Below, piece by piece: positions 55,580 through 64,000 of a DNA stretch of 64,000 bases. Position 1 is the first letter of the stretch; every line of letters starts with the position of its first letter. A program made the position numbers and the translations under genes. The notes under the pieces are model-generated. The model was not told where the DNA came from. It searched no databases and saw only the letters and a program-made list of their open reading frames with translations. Origin of the DNA: Mesorhizobium sp. WSM4313 (GTDB taxonomy: Bacteria; Pseudomonadota; Alphaproteobacteria; Rhizobiales; Rhizobiaceae); assembly GCF_002294725.1 (NCBI RefSeq), contig NZ_NSFT01000004.1:186001-250000 (forward strand). Direction: 5' to 3'.

Positions 55580-56782
55580 ATGAACATCAAGAGCCTTCTT
55601 CTCGGCTCAGCTGCGGCCCTGATCGCAGTTTCCGGTGCTCGCGCCGCCGACGCGGTGACCGTCGCCGAGCCGGAACCGGCTGAATACGTCAAGATCTGCG
55701 ACGTCTACGGCTCGGGCTACTTCTACATCCCCGGCACCGAAACCTGCCTGCGCATCGGCGGCTATGTCCGTTACGACATCGGCGTCGGCGACGTCGGCTC
55801 GTTCGACGGCGCGACGTCCCGCGATGTTGAGGACGGCGACAGCAACGACACCTTCTACAAGAATGCCCGCTTCACGCTGAAGTTGTGGACCGGCCAGGAA
55901 ACCGAGCTCGGCACGTTGAAGACCTACGTCGAGACCCGCTGGAACTTCGGCAACCGCAACGCCGACCTTGGTGATCCGACCAACGACGATTTCGGCGTCA
56001 ATCCGGCCTTCAACAAGGGCACTTCGCTGAACTTCGCCTGGATCCAGCTCGGCGGCCTTCGCGTCGGTAAGGACGAATCGGCCTTCAACACGTTCATCGG
56101 CTACGCCGGCAACGTCATCCAGGATACCCTGGTTCCTTACGGCGACTTCGACACCAACGTCGTCCAGTACTACTTCGACGCTGGCAACGGCTTCTCGGCC
56201 GTGGTCTCGCTCGAAGAAGGCGCGGGCGGTGGCACGGACGGTTCCTACGGCGTGGGCACGATCGACAGCTACGTTCCGCATGTCGTCGGGGGCGTGAAGT
56301 GGACTCAAGGGTGGGGCGCTATCACCGGCGTCGTCGCCTATGACAGCAACTATGAAGAAGTTGCCGGCAAGGTTCGTTTGGACGTGAACGTCAACGACGC
56401 GCTGTCGCTCTTCATCATGGGCGGCTACGGCACCGATGACAACTACAGTGACCCGACCTATACCTTCGCAGCCGGCGGTCGCGGCTTCTACAAGCAGTGG
56501 GACGAAAACTGGGCAGTGTGGGGCGGTGGCACCTACAAGTTCAACGAGAAGACCTCGTTCAACGCTCAGGTCTCGTATGACGAAGGTGAGAACCTCGGCA
56601 TCGCCGCCAACATCGCCTACGACATCGTTCCCGGCTTCACGGTTACGGCCGAAGTCGACTACGTCAATGCAGGCAAAATCGACGAAGCCGATACCCGTGG
56701 CACGAACCACAACTGGACCGGTATCTCTGCTGGTAACGACGATGCCATCGGCGGCATGCTCCGCTTCCAGCGCTCCTTCTAA
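55580..56782 (+). CDS. Outer-membrane porin (Omp2a/Omp2b type), copy 2
   Basis: 400 residues with the same signal peptide and framework as copy 1 and the C-terminal MLRFQRSF strand. Long stretches are identical, for example LNFAWIQLGGLRVGKDESAF and TQGWGAITGVVAYDSNYEEV, while blocks around residues 77-90, 120-145, 220-232 and 360-390 differ, giving a mosaic. The arrangement of two opposed porin genes recalls the Brucella omp2 locus. A GGAGGTC ribosome site precedes the ATG at 55580. Confidence 0.92.
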   Translation: MNIKSLLLGSAAALIAVSGARAADAVTVAEPEPAEYVKICDVYGSGYFYIPGTETCLRIGGYVRYDIGVGDVGSFDGATSRDVEDGDSNDTFYKNARFTLKLWTGQETELGTLKTYVETRWNFGNRNADLGDPTNDDFGVNPAFNKGTSLNFAWIQLGGLRVGKDESAFNTFIGYAGNVIQDTLVPYGDFDTNVVQYYFDAGNGFSAVVSLEEGAGGGTDGSYGVGTIDSYVPHVVGGVKWTQGWGAITGVVAYDSNYEEVAGKVRLDVNVNDALSLFIMGGYGTDDNYSDPTYTFAAGGRGFYKQWDENWAVWGGGTYKFNEKTSFNAQVSYDEGENLGIAANIAYDIVPGFTVTAEVDYVNAGKIDEADTRGTNHNWTGISAGNDDAIGGMLRFQRSF

Positions 56783-56806
56783 GGGCCGGACTGCAACAAC
56801 TGAAAT

Positions 56807-56842
56807 CCGGCCCGGGCGTCAAATGCCCGGGCCGTTTTGTTT
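56807..56842 (+). terminator. Rho-independent terminator after porin copy 2
   Basis: Arms CGGCCCGGGC and GCCCGGGCCG with loop GTCAAAT are followed by TTTTGTTTT. Confidence 0.9.
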
Positions 56843-57023
56843 TCGCGATTGGTCGAAGCAAACGAAAGGATGGGGGTGAAACGGTAAGCTGATCGGGTCT
56901 GTGGAGCGACTTTGTGGGATCCGCCACCGGCGGATGTGGTCGGCCGCCAGATTCGAAAACTCTTGAAAGGACATCTCCGAACGGTTAGGGCTGAAGGCTT
57001 AACCACAGGGGGTGTGGCTAAAA

Positions 57024-58097
57024 ATGTCGAACGAAGCGGTTCAAGAGGCCGAGGCCTCTGGTCATTTTGCGTTCTTTTCTTCTCAGAATTCGAAGTTTAA
57101 CTACACCTACAACAAGATCAGAGAAGTAAAGTCGTATCGGATCGGGGAGCTTTTTGCAGCTTATCGAGATATACTCTGGGATGACGGGCGGCATAAATAC
57201 AATGTCAGCTCTTTCATCGGTGAAATAGACGAGATCCTTCTGGGAGAGCGTTTCAGCACCTTTGACCAGAACACCCTGGACAATCTTATCGGCACATTGC
57301 GCCAGCGCGGGAACAGCAATGCAACCATCAATCGCAAGATGGCTGCACTCAGCAAATTGCTGCGCAAGGCTCATAAGATGGGAGATATCCACAGCCTGCC
57401 CGAGTTCCGCCGCCAGAAGGAGCGGGCGGGACGGATTCGTTTCCTCGAAAGAGACGAAGAGGCAAGGCTGTTCGCCGCCATCAAGAGCCGCAGCGAGGAC
57501 GCCTACAGGCTCTCCGTCTTTCTGGTCGATACCGGCTGCCGCCTCGGCGAGGCGCTCGGCCTGATCTGGAACGACATTCAGGAGCACCGCGTTTCCTTCT
57601 GGATCACCAAATCGGGCCGCAGCCGCACCATTCCAATGACCGAACGGGTCAAGGAGGTGATCAAGCTGCCGCCAAACACGGAAGGGCGCCGGCCGAAAGG
57701 TCCCTTCACCAAACTGACGCAGGCGCAGTACCGCGCCATCTGGAACGAAGCGAAAGCGGAAGTCGGTCTTGGCGCCGATGAACAGGTGGTGCCGCATATC
57801 CTGCGCCACACCTGCGCCTCCCGCCTCGTTCAGGGCGGCATCGATATAAGGCGCGTGCAGATGTGGCTCGGCCACCAGACGCTGTCGATGACCATGCGTT
57901 ACGCGCATCTCGCCACCAACGACCTCGATGGCTGCGTCGTCGTTCTGGAGAAGCCGCGTACCGACGAGGCCCCGCGCCCGGCGGAGAGCTCGGTTTTTGC
58001 GTCTCCGTTGACCGCGCCGTCACCCGTCAAGACGGCTCGGAAGCAGAGCGGATCGGAACCGGCGAAGGCGCGCCGCAAGAGCTCGAAGGGCAAATAG
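57024..58097 (+). CDS. Site-specific tyrosine recombinase/integrase
   Basis: 357 residues from the ATG at 57024 (AGGGGGTG ribosome site). The N-terminal core-binding region (about 36-130) precedes the catalytic domain with all expected residues: Arg173 (DTGCRLGEALG), Lys196, His258-x-x-Arg261 (HILRHTCAS), His284 (WLGHQ) and nucleophile Tyr293 (MRYAHL). A Ser/Lys-rich tail follows. No excisionase, other mobile-element genes or obvious att repeats were seen nearby. It is probably a degenerate-island or host-domesticated integrase. Confidence 0.88.
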   Translation: MSNEAVQEAEASGHFAFFSSQNSKFNYTYNKIREVKSYRIGELFAAYRDILWDDGRHKYNVSSFIGEIDEILLGERFSTFDQNTLDNLIGTLRQRGNSNATINRKMAALSKLLRKAHKMGDIHSLPEFRRQKERAGRIRFLERDEEARLFAAIKSRSEDAYRLSVFLVDTGCRLGEALGLIWNDIQEHRVSFWITKSGRSRTIPMTERVKEVIKLPPNTEGRRPKGPFTKLTQAQYRAIWNEAKAEVGLGADEQVVPHILRHTCASRLVQGGIDIRRVQMWLGHQTLSMTMRYAHLATNDLDGCVVVLEKPRTDEAPRPAESSVFASPLTAPSPVKTARKQSGSEPAKARRKSSKGK

Positions 58098-58135
58098 GCG
58101 AGCGGCGCGCGTCGGCGAATCTATATTTTATCGAC

Positions 58136-58164
58136 AAGCCCGAGATTGAGTTAGTCTCGGGTTT
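58136..58164. terminator. Bidirectional terminator between integrase and hydrolase
   Basis: AAGCCCGAGA and TCTCGGGTTTT pair across TTGAGTTAG, with T-rich sequence on the plus side and A-rich on the other. It serves two convergent genes. Confidence 0.78.
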
Positions 58165-58168
58165 TACT

Positions 58169-59062
58169 TTATTTTGATTTGCGCTCTGCCCGATCGAGGA
58201 AATCCGCAATCTCCCGAGGCAGAGTGCCGGTCTCCAGGAACGGCGCGTGTCCCTGGCCTTCGACGGTGATCGTCTCCATGCCGGGATGACGCCTTCCCAT
58301 CTCCTCGACGGTCGCAGCGGATAACAGTTTTGAATTGCCGCCGCGAATGACAAGCAGCGGCACAGCGGCTAAAGCGTCGAACTGCGGCCACAGATCCGGC
58401 AACGGCTTGCTGAAATCGACGCCGGCCAGCGTCCCGACCAGCGCCGGATCGAAATCCGGCAGCCAGCCGGCCTCCGTCTCGCGGCAGATTGCCCGGACCA
58501 TCCGCAGCCAGTCGGCGTCGGTGAGCGCCGGGAAATCGGCGCCATGCACGCTGCGCTGAGCATCCACCGCCTCGGCGAATGTCTTCGGTCTCGGCGCCGG
58601 GTCGAGATAGGAGCGGATATGGGCGAGGCCCGCTGCCTCGATTACCGGGCCGATGTCGTTGAGCACGATGGCTTTCAGCACGGCGGGCTTCAATGCGCCG
58701 AGCACATGGATGATCAGGCCGCCCCGCGACGTGCCGACGAAGGCGGCCTGCTCGATGCCGAGCGCCGACAATCCGGCAAGGACATCGCCGGCTTCGACGC
58801 CGACATTATAGTGGCTGATATCGGGATCGCGGTCGGATTGTCCGCGCCCGCGATAGTCGAAGGCAACGACCTTGCGCGGCCTTGCCGCCTTGGTTGAAAG
58901 GTAAAGCGCCAGTTCATGGAAGTCGCGGGCGTTGCGGGTGAGTCCGGGAAGGCAGACGACCGGCCAACTGCCGGCGTTCGCCTCGCCGTAGATACGAGCA
59001 TGGAGCTTCAGGCCGTCTGGCGCGGCGTAGAAAAAGTCGGAAAAGCCTTCGTCGCTCGCCAT
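58169..59062 (-). CDS. Alpha/beta hydrolase
   Basis: 297 residues with the classical fold: VVCLPGLTRNARDFHELA, FDYRGRGQSDRDPD, the nucleophile elbow GTSRGG with Ser112, a late acid (PLLVIRGGNSK region) and the catalytic His in EGQGHAPFLE near residue 275. The substrate cannot be inferred; the pattern resembles esterases and haloperoxidase-like hydrolases. It ends against the terminator shared with the integrase. Confidence 0.87.
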   Translation of the reverse strand: MASDEGFSDFFYAAPDGLKLHARIYGEANAGSWPVVCLPGLTRNARDFHELALYLSTKAARPRKVVAFDYRGRGQSDRDPDISHYNVGVEAGDVLAGLSALGIEQAAFVGTSRGGLIIHVLGALKPAVLKAIVLNDIGPVIEAAGLAHIRSYLDPAPRPKTFAEAVDAQRSVHGADFPALTDADWLRMVRAICRETEAGWLPDFDPALVGTLAGVDFSKPLPDLWPQFDALAAVPLLVIRGGNSKLLSAATVEEMGRRHPGMETITVEGQGHAPFLETGTLPREIADFLDRAERKSK

Positions 59063-59129
59063 CGGAACGCTGCTCCTCGTTGAGGTGACCGACAGCTACA
59101 GACGAGGGCAAGGGTCGTCAAACACTCTT

Positions 59130-59273
59130 CCTTCTCCCCTTGTGGGAGAAGGTGGATCGGCGCGTAGCGCCGAGACGGATGAGGGGTGTTCCAGGGAACG
59201 CCGTCGTCTCACTCCGCTGGAACACCCCTCATCCGGCCGCTTCGCGGCCACCTTCTCCCACAAGGGGAGAAGG
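59130..59273. repeat. RIME-like palindromic repeat, copy 3
   Basis: 144 bp with arms CCTTCTCCCCTTGTGGGAGA and the reverse complement at the far end, and GGATCGGCGCG...GCGCCGAGACGGATGAGG inside. It ends 7 bp from the stop of the lytic transglycosylase gene. The same unit occurs at 26926 and 31847. Confidence 0.85.
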
Positions 59274-59280
59274 AAGAATC

Positions 59281-61314
59281 TCAGCTTCGTCCGTTCACGA
59301 GATCCCCCACGATGTCGTATTTGCCTGAAATACGCATCTTGTAGACCTCGTAATTCTCCATCACACGCTGCACGTAACTTCTTGTTTCCGTGTAGGGAAT
59401 CCGCTCGATCCAGTCGACGACGGCGTCCACGTCCTTGCCGCGCGGGTCGCCGTATTTCGCCAGCCACTGGGCGGCGCGGTTGGGGCCGGCATTGTAGCCG
59501 GCGAAGGTCAGCACATAGGAGCCGCCGAAGCGGTCGAGCTGCTCGCCGAGGAAAGCCGAGCCCAGCGTCGCGTTGTAGCCGGCATCGCTCGTCAGCCTGG
59601 CCTGCGAGAAATTCATGCCGGCCTTTTTTGCCAACTGCTTGGCGGTGCCCGGCATCAACTGCAGCAGGCCGCGGGCGCCGGCGCTGGAGACGGCGCCGAT
59701 GTTGAACTCGCTTTCCTGGCGGGCAATAGCGTAGGCAAGTGCCTTGCCGGATCCGGAAATGTTGGCCGAATCGGGAATGACACCCAGCGGATGCGAAAGC
59801 GCGCCAACATCGATGCCGCGCTGGGCGGCGATCTTGCCGACCTTCAGCGCCATGAAATGGTTGCCCTGCTTTTCGGCCAGCACGGCTAGCAGCGCCAGCT
59901 CGCCCGGGCTGGTCAGCTGGCCGGCAAGGTCGCGGTAGAGCGTCTCGGCGTAGCGGTCATAGCCCGCTTCCTGCAGCCGTTTGATCGCGCTCACTGCTTC
60001 GCGACCGTCGAAACTCTGGCGGTCGGCCGCGCTCGGCTTCGGGTAGGCGATGTTGAGGGTCCTCAAGCCCACGCGCTCGCCGGCGAGCTGGCCATAGAAG
60101 GTCGTGCCGTAGCTGGCCGCGCGCGTGAAATAGTCCTTGGCGCTGCCCGGGCCGCCGACTTCCGCCGCGCGGCCGAGCCAGTAATAGGCGCGCGACAGCG
60201 ACACCGGTCCCTCGGCGAGCTCGGTGATGCGCTTGAAGTGGGTGGCGGCGGTCGCCGGATCGTTGAGGCCGCGCAACGCGTACCAGCCGGCATGGAACTC
60301 GGCTTCGGCGGCGTTCGGCGGGCTTTCGGCAGCGTGCATGGAGACAATCTTGTAGGCAGTCTTCATGTCGCCCCGGTCGACCAGCTCGCGCGAGAGCACT
60401 CGGCGTTCGACCCACCAGGCATCGGGGTCGACCAGCGAATCGCGGTTCGTCGGCGCCTTCATCACAGCAGCAGCGGCATCGGCGAATTTCTGCTGCTTGC
60501 GCAGATATTCGGCCTCTGCGAAGAAATAGCCTGCCGAGCGCTGCGCGGTCGGCACCGCCTTCAACAGCTTGGCGGTGTTCTTGTCGCCCTTGTCGGCCGC
60601 CGCCCACGCATCCGCCAGCGGCTGCGCGCCGGCGAGGCCGGCGACCCGCAGAGCTGAGGATGGCCGGTCGGCGTAGAACATGCGCTCCATGCGGTAGCGA
60701 TGGTCGGCCGCCGGAATCAACGTACCGAACTCCTTGATGATGGCATTCTCATCCTTGGCTTCCAGCTTTTCGCTGCGCCAGAACGGCACCAGCACCGCGC
60801 GGGCGGCGGCCTGGTTGCCAAGCGCCACCTGCGAGCGGGCAAGGATGATGACGCCCTCGGGCGTCAGCGGCTGGCTGCGGCCGAAGGCCTGAACCACCAC
60901 TTGCGGCGGCGGGTTTTCGCGATAGAGCGCACGCTCGCTGTTCTTGCGCAACGCGATCGTGCCCGGCCATCCAGGCAGCATCTTGGCCGCGTCGGCAATC
61001 TCGCCGCTCGGCACCTGGTCGCCGCCGTAAAGCGCGATCGCCCAGGCGAGGATATGCCTGTCGAGCGAGGTGGCGGGCAGCGTGTCGCGCGCATTGCGCG
61101 CGCCGACGATGTTGTTGGCGGCAAGCGCATCGAGCCCGCTCTTCAGTTGCGCTATATCGGGGGCAATCGGCGTCTGGCCCGGTGCCTGCGGCGCATCTGG
61201 CGCCGGAATTGAGGCCGTCGCGCGCGCATCGACGCTGCTACCGATCGCCATGGTAGGCGTCAGCGCGACGATCGCGCTCAAAAGCGCGAAAAGATGGGGC
61301 CGCCTCGTCGGCAT
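59281..61314 (-). CDS. Soluble lytic murein transglycosylase (Slt70-like)
   Basis: 677 residues. Signal peptide, then a long alpha-superhelical domain (about 50-500) and a C-terminal lysozyme-like SLT domain with IARQESEFNIGAVSSAGARG, where the Glu is catalytic, followed by LLQLMPGTAKQLAKK and YVLTFAGYNAGPNRAAQWL. It cleaves peptidoglycan glycan strands in the periplasm, producing anhydromuropeptides, opposite in effect to the PBP encoded at 2794. Confidence 0.93.
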   Translation of the reverse strand: MPTRRPHLFALLSAIVALTPTMAIGSSVDARATASIPAPDAPQAPGQTPIAPDIAQLKSGLDALAANNIVGARNARDTLPATSLDRHILAWAIALYGGDQVPSGEIADAAKMLPGWPGTIALRKNSERALYRENPPPQVVVQAFGRSQPLTPEGVIILARSQVALGNQAAARAVLVPFWRSEKLEAKDENAIIKEFGTLIPAADHRYRMERMFYADRPSSALRVAGLAGAQPLADAWAAADKGDKNTAKLLKAVPTAQRSAGYFFAEAEYLRKQQKFADAAAAVMKAPTNRDSLVDPDAWWVERRVLSRELVDRGDMKTAYKIVSMHAAESPPNAAEAEFHAGWYALRGLNDPATAATHFKRITELAEGPVSLSRAYYWLGRAAEVGGPGSAKDYFTRAASYGTTFYGQLAGERVGLRTLNIAYPKPSAADRQSFDGREAVSAIKRLQEAGYDRYAETLYRDLAGQLTSPGELALLAVLAEKQGNHFMALKVGKIAAQRGIDVGALSHPLGVIPDSANISGSGKALAYAIARQESEFNIGAVSSAGARGLLQLMPGTAKQLAKKAGMNFSQARLTSDAGYNATLGSAFLGEQLDRFGGSYVLTFAGYNAGPNRAAQWLAKYGDPRGKDVDAVVDWIERIPYTETRSYVQRVMENYEVYKMRISGKYDIVGDLVNGRS

Positions 61315-61434
61315 TTTGTGATCCTAGCACATCATCAGCAGGCGCGGGCACTGGAGAACCCGATGCGAAGCCTAGACTTAGGTCGTGAAGGGCTCGTAAA
61401 CAAAAGGTTATCGAGGCCGTTCGAATTGCGCTTG

Positions 61435-61601
61435 CTGGTGTCCCGATTCTGAAATTCGCATGACCCTTGATATCGGGCGCGGCGCGAATTTCAGAATCGC
61501 AGGACACCAGCCAACTGTCGAATCCAGTGTCGTTTTGGTTTTCGATGTTCGCCCCGAGCCTGATATCAACGTCTGGCAAACATCGAAAACCACGACACTG
61601 G
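61435..61601. repeat. Double hairpin element upstream of dapA
   Basis: Hairpin 1 (61435-61510): arms CTGGTGTCC-GATTCTGAAATTCGC and their complement. Hairpin 2 (61524-61601): arms CCAGTGTCGT-GGTTTTCGATGTT and their complement. The loops share TTGATATCNGGC on opposite strands. It sits in the 467-bp gap between divergent slt and dapA genes. Confidence 0.75.
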
Positions 61602-61700
61602 CATTACGCCGATGCTTGCCGCTGAACCATGTCGAGACTATGGTGCGCGGCTTCGCTTTCGGGTAGAAGGCGCGCAACTGGCCGATCTGATGAAACACCG

Positions 61701-61749
61701 ATGCATGTCGCCCAGAAGCGGAAACCGGTTTTGGGACGACGACATGCAT
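61701..61749. repeat. ATGCATGTCG-arm hairpin repeat
   Basis: Arms ATGCATGTCG/CGACATGCAT enclose CCCAGAAGCGGAAACCGGTTTTGGG. The AGAAGCG...CCGGTTTT core relates it to the hairpins at 13922, 24359 and 39817, which have other arms. It lies 33 bp before the dapA start. Confidence 0.7.
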
Positions 61750-61781
61750 AAACCGACGAAGTTCCAAGGAGTTTGGACGAC

Positions 61782-62663
61782 ATGCTGAGAGGCTCGCTGA
61801 CTGCGCTCGTGACACCGTTCGAAAAGAGCGGGCGCTTCGACGAGAAAGCCTTTCGCTCGTTTGTCGAATGGCAGATCGCCGAGGGCACCAAGGGCCTCGT
61901 TCCCGTCGGCACCACCGGCGAATCGCCGACGCTGTCGCATGAGGAGCACCGCCATGTCGTCAAGGTCGCCATCGAGGTAGCCAAGGGCAGGGTGCCGGTC
62001 GTGGCCGGCGCGGGCTCCAACAACACCGAGGAAGCGGTCGGCTTGGTGAAGTATGCCGAACAGGCCGGCGCCGATGCCGCCCTTGTGGTCACGCCTTACT
62101 ACAACAAGCCGACGCAGCGCGGCCTCTATGAGCATTTCGCGGCCGTCGCCAGGGCGACCAGGCTGCCGATCATCATCTACAACATCCCGCCGCGTTCAGT
62201 GATCGACATGACGCCGGAGACGATGGGCAGGCTGCGCCACGACTTCAAGAACATTGCCGGCGTCAAGGACGCGACCGGCAAGGTCGAGCGCGTCTCCGAG
62301 CAGCGCATGACCTGCGGCAAGGATTTCATCCAGCTTTCCGGCGAGGATGCCTCCGCGCTCGGCTTTAACGCTCATGGCGGCGTCGGCTGTATTTCGGTCA
62401 CCTCGAATGTCGCGCCGCGCCTTTGCTCCGAGTTCCAGGAAGCGACGCTTTCCGGCGACAGCGCCAAGGCACTCGAGCTGCAGGATCGGCTTCTGCCATT
62501 GCACAAGGCGATCTTCATCGAGCCTGGCGTATCCGGCGCCAAATACGCGCTTTCGAAGCTGGGCAAGGTCGAGAACGTGGTCCGTTCGCCGCTGGTGACG
62601 GTGGAGTCCTCGACCGCCGAGAAGCTCGACGCGGCGCTCAAGCACGCCGGCTTGATTAATTAG
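61782..62663 (+). CDS. dapA: 4-hydroxy-tetrahydrodipicolinate synthase
   Basis: 293 residues, the usual length. The pyruvate-binding motif is GTTGE (residues 43-47), the Schiff-base lysine is Lys162 ([10 protein letters not shown]) and the catalytic Tyr133 lies in IIYNIPPR. It condenses pyruvate with aspartate semialdehyde, the first committed step to lysine and to diaminopimelate for peptidoglycan. The ATG at 61782 has an AAGGAG site 11 bp upstream. smpB follows after a repeat-filled gap. Confidence 0.95.
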   Translation: MLRGSLTALVTPFEKSGRFDEKAFRSFVEWQIAEGTKGLVPVGTTGESPTLSHEEHRHVVKVAIEVAKGRVPVVAGAGSNNTEEAVGLVKYAEQAGADAALVVTPYYNKPTQRGLYEHFAAVARATRLPIIIYNIPPRSVIDMTPETMGRLRHDFKNIAGVKDATGKVERVSEQRMTCGKDFIQLSGEDASALGFNAHGGVGCISVTSNVAPRLCSEFQEATLSGDSAKALELQDRLLPLHKAIFIEPGVSGAKYALSKLGKVENVVRSPLVTVESSTAEKLDAALKHAGLIN

Positions 62664-62712
62664 CGAGCCCGTTTGGAAACTCTACTCCTGCGGCCATCTG
62701 AAGGCGCCACCT

Positions 62713-62854
62713 GCGCTTCCGGTGCTCACGTACTATATGTACGCTCCGCTCCGGTTCCGCGCATGGCCCCGAAAGCATCCGCTTTCGGAAAGGACCATGC
62801 GCAAAGTCGGGCTGCAGAGCGTCCTTTGCGCGTTTAGAAAACGCGCGGCGCTCT
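62713..62854. repeat. Composite repeat: family A core plus two hairpins
   Basis: Read on the minus strand, 62713-62755 is the central hairpin of family A (ACCGGAGCGGAGCGTAC with GTACGTGAGCACCGGAAGCG). It is followed by a hairpin with arms GCGCATGG/CCATGCGC (62759-62802) and one with arms AGAGCG/CGCTCT (62816-62854). It fills most of the 246-bp gap between dapA and smpB. Confidence 0.65.
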
Positions 62855-62909
62855 GTTGACACCTTCACCTGACTCGCAGGAGCGAGTTTCGAAACGGACT
62901 CTGGACGTC

Positions 62910-63389
62910 ATGAATCAAGTCAAGAAAGCCGATCCCAACAACAAGACCGTTGCGGAAAACCGCAAGGCGCGCTTTTCCTACGAGGTGCTCGACACGATCG
63001 AGACCGGCTTGGTGCTGACCGGCACCGAGGTCAAGTCGCTGCGCCAGGGCCAGGCCAACATCCAGGAAAGCTACGCCTCGGCCGAGGGCGGCGAGATCTG
63101 GCTGATCAATTCCTATCTGCCGGAATATCTGCAGGCCAACCGCTTCAACCACGAGCCGCGCCGGCGCCGCAAATTGCTGGTCTCCAAGCGCGAGATGGCG
63201 AAACTCTCGCAAAGCGTCGAGCGCGAAGGCATGACGCTGGTGCCGCTGAAAATCTATTTCAACGACCGCGGCCGCGCCAAGCTGCTGCTCGCGATTGCGC
63301 GAGGCAAGAAGCTGCACGACAAGCGCGAGACCGAGAAACAGCGCGACTGGTCGCGCGAGAAGGGCCGGCTGCTGAAGGAGCGCGGCTGA
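62910..63389 (+). CDS. smpB: SsrA-binding protein SmpB
   Basis: 159 residues from the ATG at 62910. Characteristic segments are [40 protein letters not shown] and the basic C-terminal tail [20 protein letters not shown] that enters the ribosomal decoding centre. SmpB delivers tmRNA to stalled ribosomes. The tmRNA gene itself was not seen in this window. Confidence 0.95.
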   Translation: MNQVKKADPNNKTVAENRKARFSYEVLDTIETGLVLTGTEVKSLRQGQANIQESYASAEGGEIWLINSYLPEYLQANRFNHEPRRRRKLLVSKREMAKLSQSVEREGMTLVPLKIYFNDRGRAKLLLAIARGKKLHDKRETEKQRDWSREKGRLLKERG

Positions 63390-63478
63390 GCCTCCAGGGC
63401 TGGCAGCGCCGGCCGCCTGAAAAAAGCCGCCGGCCGGTTCTCAGGTCCGGCGCGTATTGCCTTCCGACGGGGGATGTC

Positions 63479-64000
63479 TTGGGCAAGCGGATTGTGTTCT
63501 GGGGGCTTGCCGTCGCGGTTGTCGCCAGTGCCGTCGTGGCGGGCGCCTTCTTCTGGTTCCGCGGCCTTTCCCCGGATCGCGAGGAATTTCCGATCCGCGG
63601 CATCGATGTCTCGCATCATCAGGGAAAGATCGACTGGCCCCGCGTCGCCGCCGACGATGTCGCCTTCGCCATCATCAAGGCGACCGAAGGCGGCACCCAT
63701 GTCGATACCCTGTTCGCGACCAATCTGCGCGAGGCGCGGGCGGCCGGCCTGGCGGTCGGCGCCTATCACTTCTTCACCTTCTGCCGCCCTGGCGCCGACC
63801 AGGCGAAGAACTTCATCTCGGTGGTGCCGCGCGGCGAGCCGCTTCTGCCGCCGGTGGTCGACATCGAGTTCGGCGGCAATTGTCCGCAGCGCCCATCGCC
63901 CGAGCAGTTGAACGCCGAGCTTGCCGCTTTCCTCGGCCCGGTCGAGACGGCATTCGGCAAGCCGGCGATTTTCTATCTGACCGACGAGGCGGCAGACGCC
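63479..64000 (+). CDS. Glycoside hydrolase family 25 lysozyme (cut off by window end)
   Basis: The frame is open from a TTG at 63479 to the last base of the window: 174 codons, incomplete at the C-terminus. An N-terminal membrane anchor (IVFWGLAVAVVASAVVAGAF) precedes the GH25 domain with FPIRGIDVSHHQGKIDW, AFAIIKATEGGTHVD, AVGAYHFFTFCRPG and LPPVVDIEFGGN, including the catalytic acidic residues. It should hydrolyse peptidoglycan in the periplasm. A G-rich possible ribosome site precedes the TTG; no ATG/GTG in this frame fits better. Confidence 0.85.
   Translation, partial: MGKRIVFWGLAVAVVASAVVAGAFFWFRGLSPDREEFPIRGIDVSHHQGKIDWPRVAADDVAFAIIKATEGGTHVDTLFATNLREARAAGLAVGAYHFFTFCRPGADQAKNFISVVPRGEPLLPPVVDIEFGGNCPQRPSPEQLNAELAAFLGPVETAFGKPAIFYLTDEAADA

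Noticed and set aside
55108..58097. Integrative element between tRNA-Ser and the integrase
   Set aside because: I looked for a second copy of the tRNA 3' end (TTCGAATCCC...CTCCGCCA) near the integrase and found none, and the segment holds a normal porin gene, so island borders are not supported.
61435..61601. Lysine riboswitch before dapA
   Set aside because: The palindromes are simple paired hairpins in opposite orientations without the multi-helix junction of the lysine riboswitch, which is in any case not typical of alphaproteobacteria.

Overview
The window looks like chromosomal DNA from a member of the Rhizobiales, most probably Mesorhizobium or a close relative. This is inferred from gene content and order, high GC and repeat families; no database search was made. 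The block feuN-feuP-feuQ, a surface lipoprotein, ccmI-ccmE-ccmF-ccmH (cycHJKL), degP, a response regulator/histidine kinase pair, glnE, an ExoX-type repressor, a PAS histidine kinase and pepN follows the order I recall from Sinorhizobium-type chromosomes.

Layout. 1-5 kb: a DUF2336 protein, a DUF1214/DUF1254 pair and a bifunctional class A penicillin-binding protein. 5.2-9 kb is a patchy accessory stretch: a membrane protein of unknown function, the broken 3' end of a GcvT/dimethylglycine-dehydrogenase-like gene, an intact MttB-family methyltransferase, an orphan phage-tail-type DUF3168 gene and a SnoaL-like protein. 9-24 kb is the conserved envelope, cytochrome-c and nitrogen-regulation core. 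24-41 kb holds housekeeping and transport genes: PAS kinase, pepN, an EamA exporter, an XRE regulator, a family-4-like uracil-DNA glycosylase, ETF-ubiquinone oxidoreductase, a DUF922 protease, an EEP-family protein, AMP nucleosidase and several small proteins. 41-50 kb is branched-chain amino acid use: a Leu/Ile/Val-type binding protein and a TetR-ivd-DUF1444-mccB-macrodomain-mccA cluster for leucine breakdown. 50-54 kb has acylphosphatase, an aminotransferase and a frameshifted TPR-sulfotransferase pseudogene. 54-57 kb is an inverted pair of near-duplicate porins around tRNA-Ser(GCT). 57-64 kb has a lone tyrosine integrase, a hydrolase, a soluble lytic transglycosylase, dapA, smpB and the start of a GH25 lysozyme gene that runs off the window.

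How the genes work together. FeuN/P/Q, DegP, the second two-component pair, the porins, PBP and lytic transglycosylase form an envelope-centred set. Ccm proteins mature cytochrome c. Ivd passes electrons to ETF and so to the quinone pool through ETF-QO, which is also encoded here, while MccA/MccB carboxylate 3-methylcrotonyl-CoA.

The least expected signal is in the non-coding DNA. Several families of palindromic repeats have stem arms that differ from copy to copy but stay self-complementary, while other parts are conserved. Many copies begin within 0 to 9 nt of a stop codon, and some supply the TAG stop itself. A double hairpin at 61435-61601 shows the same variable-arm, conserved-loop design in two opposed copies. 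I found no transposase or RAYT gene in the window, no CRISPR array, no rRNA and no obvious new defence system.
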